DNA of 15,323 nucleotides from Pseudobdellovibrionaceae bacterium (lineage in GTDB: Bacteria; Bdellovibrionota; Bdellovibrionia; Bdellovibrionales; JAMPXM01), in assembly GCA_016791465.1 (NCBI GenBank), contig JAEUWE010000185.1:1-15323 (forward strand), given 5' to 3'. Shown here piece after piece: positions 13,401 through 15,323 of this stretch; the first letter of the stretch is position 1, and the number at the start of each line of letters is the position of its first letter. The translations under genes were made by a program, and so were the position numbers. Below the pieces are notes generated by a model that was not told the origin of the DNA, searched no databases, and worked only from the letters and a program-made list of their open reading frames with translations.

Positions 13401-13949
13401 CTACTGCTTGAAGTAGAAAATCTCGGAGTAGTTCCGGCCAATTTCTTCCGAATCCATTCCATAGCCGACCATGTAACGGTCTTCGATGCTTTGTCCGGTG
13501 TAATCCGGCTTTAACTGGAGTTCGCGGCGCGCGGGCTTGTCGAGAAGGGTAAGAATTTTCAGTGAAGCCGGCGCCGAAGCCAGCAGGCGTTGGCGGAGGA
13601 AGTCGAGCGTGCGGCCGGTGTCGATGATTTCCTCAACAATGACCACATGCTTGCCGGCGATATTGACGGAAATATCCTTGAGCATACGAATCGCGCCCCC
13701 CTTTTCGACGGCTCCAAGTTGGACGAAGTCGACCTGGAGAGGGCGGTCGATTTTGCGGACGAGGTCGGCAAGGAAGAGGCAGCTGCCTTTAAGTGGACAA
13801 ATAAAGATGAGGTCTTTGCCCTTATAGTCGGCTTCGATTTCACGGGCGAGCTTCTCAACCAGTGCGGCGATATCTTTTGAAGTCAGGAATGCGATCATTT
13901 CGTCTTTCAACTGACCGCGATTTGAACTGGGCTTCTTGTTGCTGGCCAT
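13401..13949 (-). CDS. hpt: Hypoxanthine(-guanine) phosphoribosyltransferase
   Basis: A 182-residue purine-salvage enzyme that joins hypoxanthine or guanine to PRPP to make IMP or GMP. Expected elements are CPLKGSCLFLADLVRKI (51-67, the PPi-binding loop), RMLKDI, the PRPP loop VIVEEIIDTGRTL (103-115), a base-contacting DKPARRE, and RYMVGYGMDSEEIGRNYSEI (158-177). Two features are unusual. The mobile catalytic loop, which normally holds a Ser-Tyr pair and several serines, reads VQLGAVEKGGAIRML and is shorter. The usual VEDIIDTG has Glu for Asp at 107. The reaction may be altered, or a different purine base used. ATG 13949 follows the TPR gene stop by three bases, with GGAG in the last codons of that gene as its ribosome-binding site. 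The first 14 residues are a polar extension. Confidence 0.85.
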   Translation of the reverse strand: MASNKKPSSNRGQLKDEMIAFLTSKDIAALVEKLAREIEADYKGKDLIFICPLKGSCLFLADLVRKIDRPLQVDFVQLGAVEKGGAIRMLKDISVNIAGKHVVIVEEIIDTGRTLDFLRQRLLASAPASLKILTLLDKPARRELQLKPDYTGQSIEDRYMVGYGMDSEEIGRNYSEIFYFKQ

Positions 13950-13952
13950 AAA

Positions 13953-14723
13953 TTAGAGCTCCATCAAAGTCTCATCCGCTTCGCGCGCCATTCGCAGGTA
14001 CTCTTTTGCCTGAGGATGGTCGGGGTCACGGAGGAGAACAGTTTCCCATTGGTCGATCGCATCGGCGACTCTTTTTGCTTGAAAGAGCATCAAACCAAAC
14101 TTCAATCGAGCAGCGGCATTGCTGGGCTGCTCGGTGACGAGGTGGCGGATCTCTTTGAAAGCGATGCCGATTTCGCCTTTGCCGAGATAGGCGTCCACGA
14201 CTTTGAGCCTGATCTCGACTTTGCGTGGAAGAATCTGCAGCGCCTGGCGATATTGTTCGATCGCGTCGTCCCACTTTTTATGGGATGCATACATGTCTGC
14301 AAGTTCGTAGTGCTTCGAAGCCAGTCGCTCTTTGAGAACGGAATCTTGGTCGAAGTTTTTTTTGTCGAGTGCCGCCTGGGCATCGAGGAAAACCTTGCGA
14401 CCCTCTTCGTAGCGACCGAGGTCGTTGAGTATGATTGAGAGACCAACGCTTGCGTCTGTAAAAGTGGGGTCGATCTCGAGCGCCTTGCGAAAAGTTTTAA
14501 TGGCCTTCGTGAAGCGACCGCGATCGTAAAGGATAACGGCGAGCATGTGCCAGACTTCTGCTTGCTCCGCGGGGGATCCTTGTCCACCGACAGCCAGCTG
14601 CTGGAGGATCGGTTCGGTGCGGTTGTAGATGTTGTCGCGAAAAAAAGAGCGTGCGGTGTCGAGTAGATCTGTGCGCGACCGCGTGTCCATGCTGCTTGAA
14701 TGATCTGATCTTTTACCGAACAT
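13953..14723 (-). CDS. Tetratricopeptide-repeat protein
   Basis: About 256 residues, almost all helical repeats. TPR units can be seen at roughly 54-87 (AEVWHMLAVILYDRGRFTKA), 88-121, 134-167 (KHYELADMYASHKKWDDAIE), 168-201 and 202-235 (ARLKFGLMLFQAKRVADAID). They have the usual small residue at position 8 and Ala at 20, and most end in a proline such as IDPTF or ILPRK. Such proteins are docking scaffolds; the partner is unknown. There is no signal peptide or membrane segment, so it is probably cytoplasmic. The C-terminus is MREADETLMEL-like and acidic. ATG 14723 overlaps the end of the BamD-like gene by 11 bases; an in-frame GTG 14735 is less likely. The overlap with one gene and the 3-base gap to hpt indicate one transcript. 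Confidence 0.85.
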   Translation of the reverse strand: MFGKRSDHSSSMDTRSRTDLLDTARSFFRDNIYNRTEPILQQLAVGGQGSPAEQAEVWHMLAVILYDRGRFTKAIKTFRKALEIDPTFTDASVGLSIILNDLGRYEEGRKVFLDAQAALDKKNFDQDSVLKERLASKHYELADMYASHKKWDDAIEQYRQALQILPRKVEIRLKVVDAYLGKGEIGIAFKEIRHLVTEQPSNAAARLKFGLMLFQAKRVADAIDQWETVLLRDPDHPQAKEYLRMAREADETLMEL

Positions 14724-15323
14724 GACTGAACTCACTTCGTGCTTTGTCTGCTTCTGAGGACTCTGGGTACTGTTTTAACAGAGTGCGAACGTAGCGAACT
14801 ATTTTTTCGCGTTCACCTGAAGCGTTGGCTGCAACGGCGGCGCCATAGAGGGCGGCCGGCTCAACGCCGGTGCCGGAATAGGTTTTCAGCAAACCCTCGA
14901 AGCGGCCAAGCGCGCTGTCGTACTGCTTCTTCATCATGTAGAAGTTCGCGATGTAGAGCTCTTTCTCGGCAAGCATCTTCAGGGCTTCGGCCTTCTTTGT
15001 CCTGGCCTCTGTGGCGTATGACGACTGACCGTATGAAGTGAGGACTTCATCGAAATAGAGAATGGCCTTGTCGGCCAGGCTCAGATCGCGGTCGGTGGTC
15101 GATGGCAGTTGGTTGAAATAAGAAAGTCCAAGCCGGAAAGTGACGTAGTCAATCTGCGGATGCTTGGGGTGAAGATCTTTGAAGGTCTGATAGGCGAACT
15201 GTGCTTCGATGAAGGCTTCGCGTTTAAACTGAACATCGGCAATTTTAAGTTCTGACATCACTGCAAATCGACTGTAGGGGTGTTTGTTTTTTACTTCCGA
15301 ATATTTTGCGACGGATTCTTCAT
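14713..15323 (-). CDS. BamD-like outer-membrane assembly lipoprotein (N-terminus beyond window)
   Basis: The frame stays open from its TAA at 14713-14715 to the right edge, so the gene is cut at its 5' end; the visible part is about 202 residues, beyond the GTG/ATG codons at 15261 and 15258. The upstream residues read EESVAKYSEVKNKHPYSRFA, followed by MSELKIADVQFKREAF, EAQFAYQTFKDLHPKHPQIDYVTFRLGLSYF, then YFDEVLTSYGQSSYATEA and MLAEKELYIANFYMMKKQYDSALGRFEGLLKTY. These match the TPR-like pattern of BamD, which helps BamA insert outer-membrane proteins from the periplasm. The lipoprotein signal would lie outside. It is the first visible gene of the minus-strand unit with the TPR protein and hpt. 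Other Sec-exported TPR lipoproteins of the YfiO type are the alternative. Confidence 0.8.
   Translation of the reverse strand, partial: EESVAKYSEVKNKHPYSRFAVMSELKIADVQFKREAFIEAQFAYQTFKDLHPKHPQIDYVTFRLGLSYFNQLPSTTDRDLSLADKAILYFDEVLTSYGQSSYATEARTKKAEALKMLAEKELYIANFYMMKKQYDSALGRFEGLLKTYSGTGVEPAALYGAAVAANASGEREKIVRYVRTLLKQYPESSEADKARSEFSHVR

Overview
The window reads as a stretch of chromosome from a Gram-negative bacterium with about 50% GC. It is most plausibly a relative of Bdellovibrio (Bdellovibrionota/Oligoflexia). This is inferred from the gene mix (type IV pilus motor, RNase G, L21/L27, ObgE, LolA-like and BamD-like envelope proteins) and from no database search. No mobile element, CRISPR array, tRNA or rRNA was found.

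Left part (1-4632): the 3' end of a trypsin-like serine protease enters from the left edge. It converges with zero gap on a minus-strand pair, a HAD-family phosphatase followed by a stand-alone acyl carrier protein whose start overlaps the phosphatase stop. A divergent plus-strand pair follows: a small acetyltransferase-like protein and glycerol-3-phosphate dehydrogenase GlpD. GlpD ends one base before the stop of the minus-strand pilus retraction ATPase PilT.

Central part (4633-13238): a long plus-strand run dominated by ribosome and translation functions. It holds RNase G, L21 (with a long lysine/alanine-rich tail), L27, an intrinsic terminator, ObgE, a fused NadD-RsfS protein, RlmH, a ComF-type phosphoribosyltransferase, a LolA-like periplasmic protein, YajQ and RimO, closed by a second intrinsic terminator. 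From obgE onward the genes overlap or are separated by short gaps, as in one operon. Most products act on the ribosome: L21 and L27 are 50S proteins, ObgE assembles the 50S, RsfS keeps it unjoined, RlmH and RimO modify rRNA and S12, and RNase G trims rRNA ends.

Right part (13239-15323): about 160 bases hold a 25-codon hydrophobic micro-ORF and three consecutive hairpins of unknown role. Then come three tightly packed minus-strand genes, transcribed in the order BamD-like (cut by the right edge), TPR protein, hypoxanthine phosphoribosyltransferase. The most notable observations are the NadD-RsfS fusion, the histone-H1-like tail of L21, the altered active-site loop of the phosphoribosyltransferase, the phosphatase/orphan-ACP pair, and the unexplained structured interval 13239-13400.
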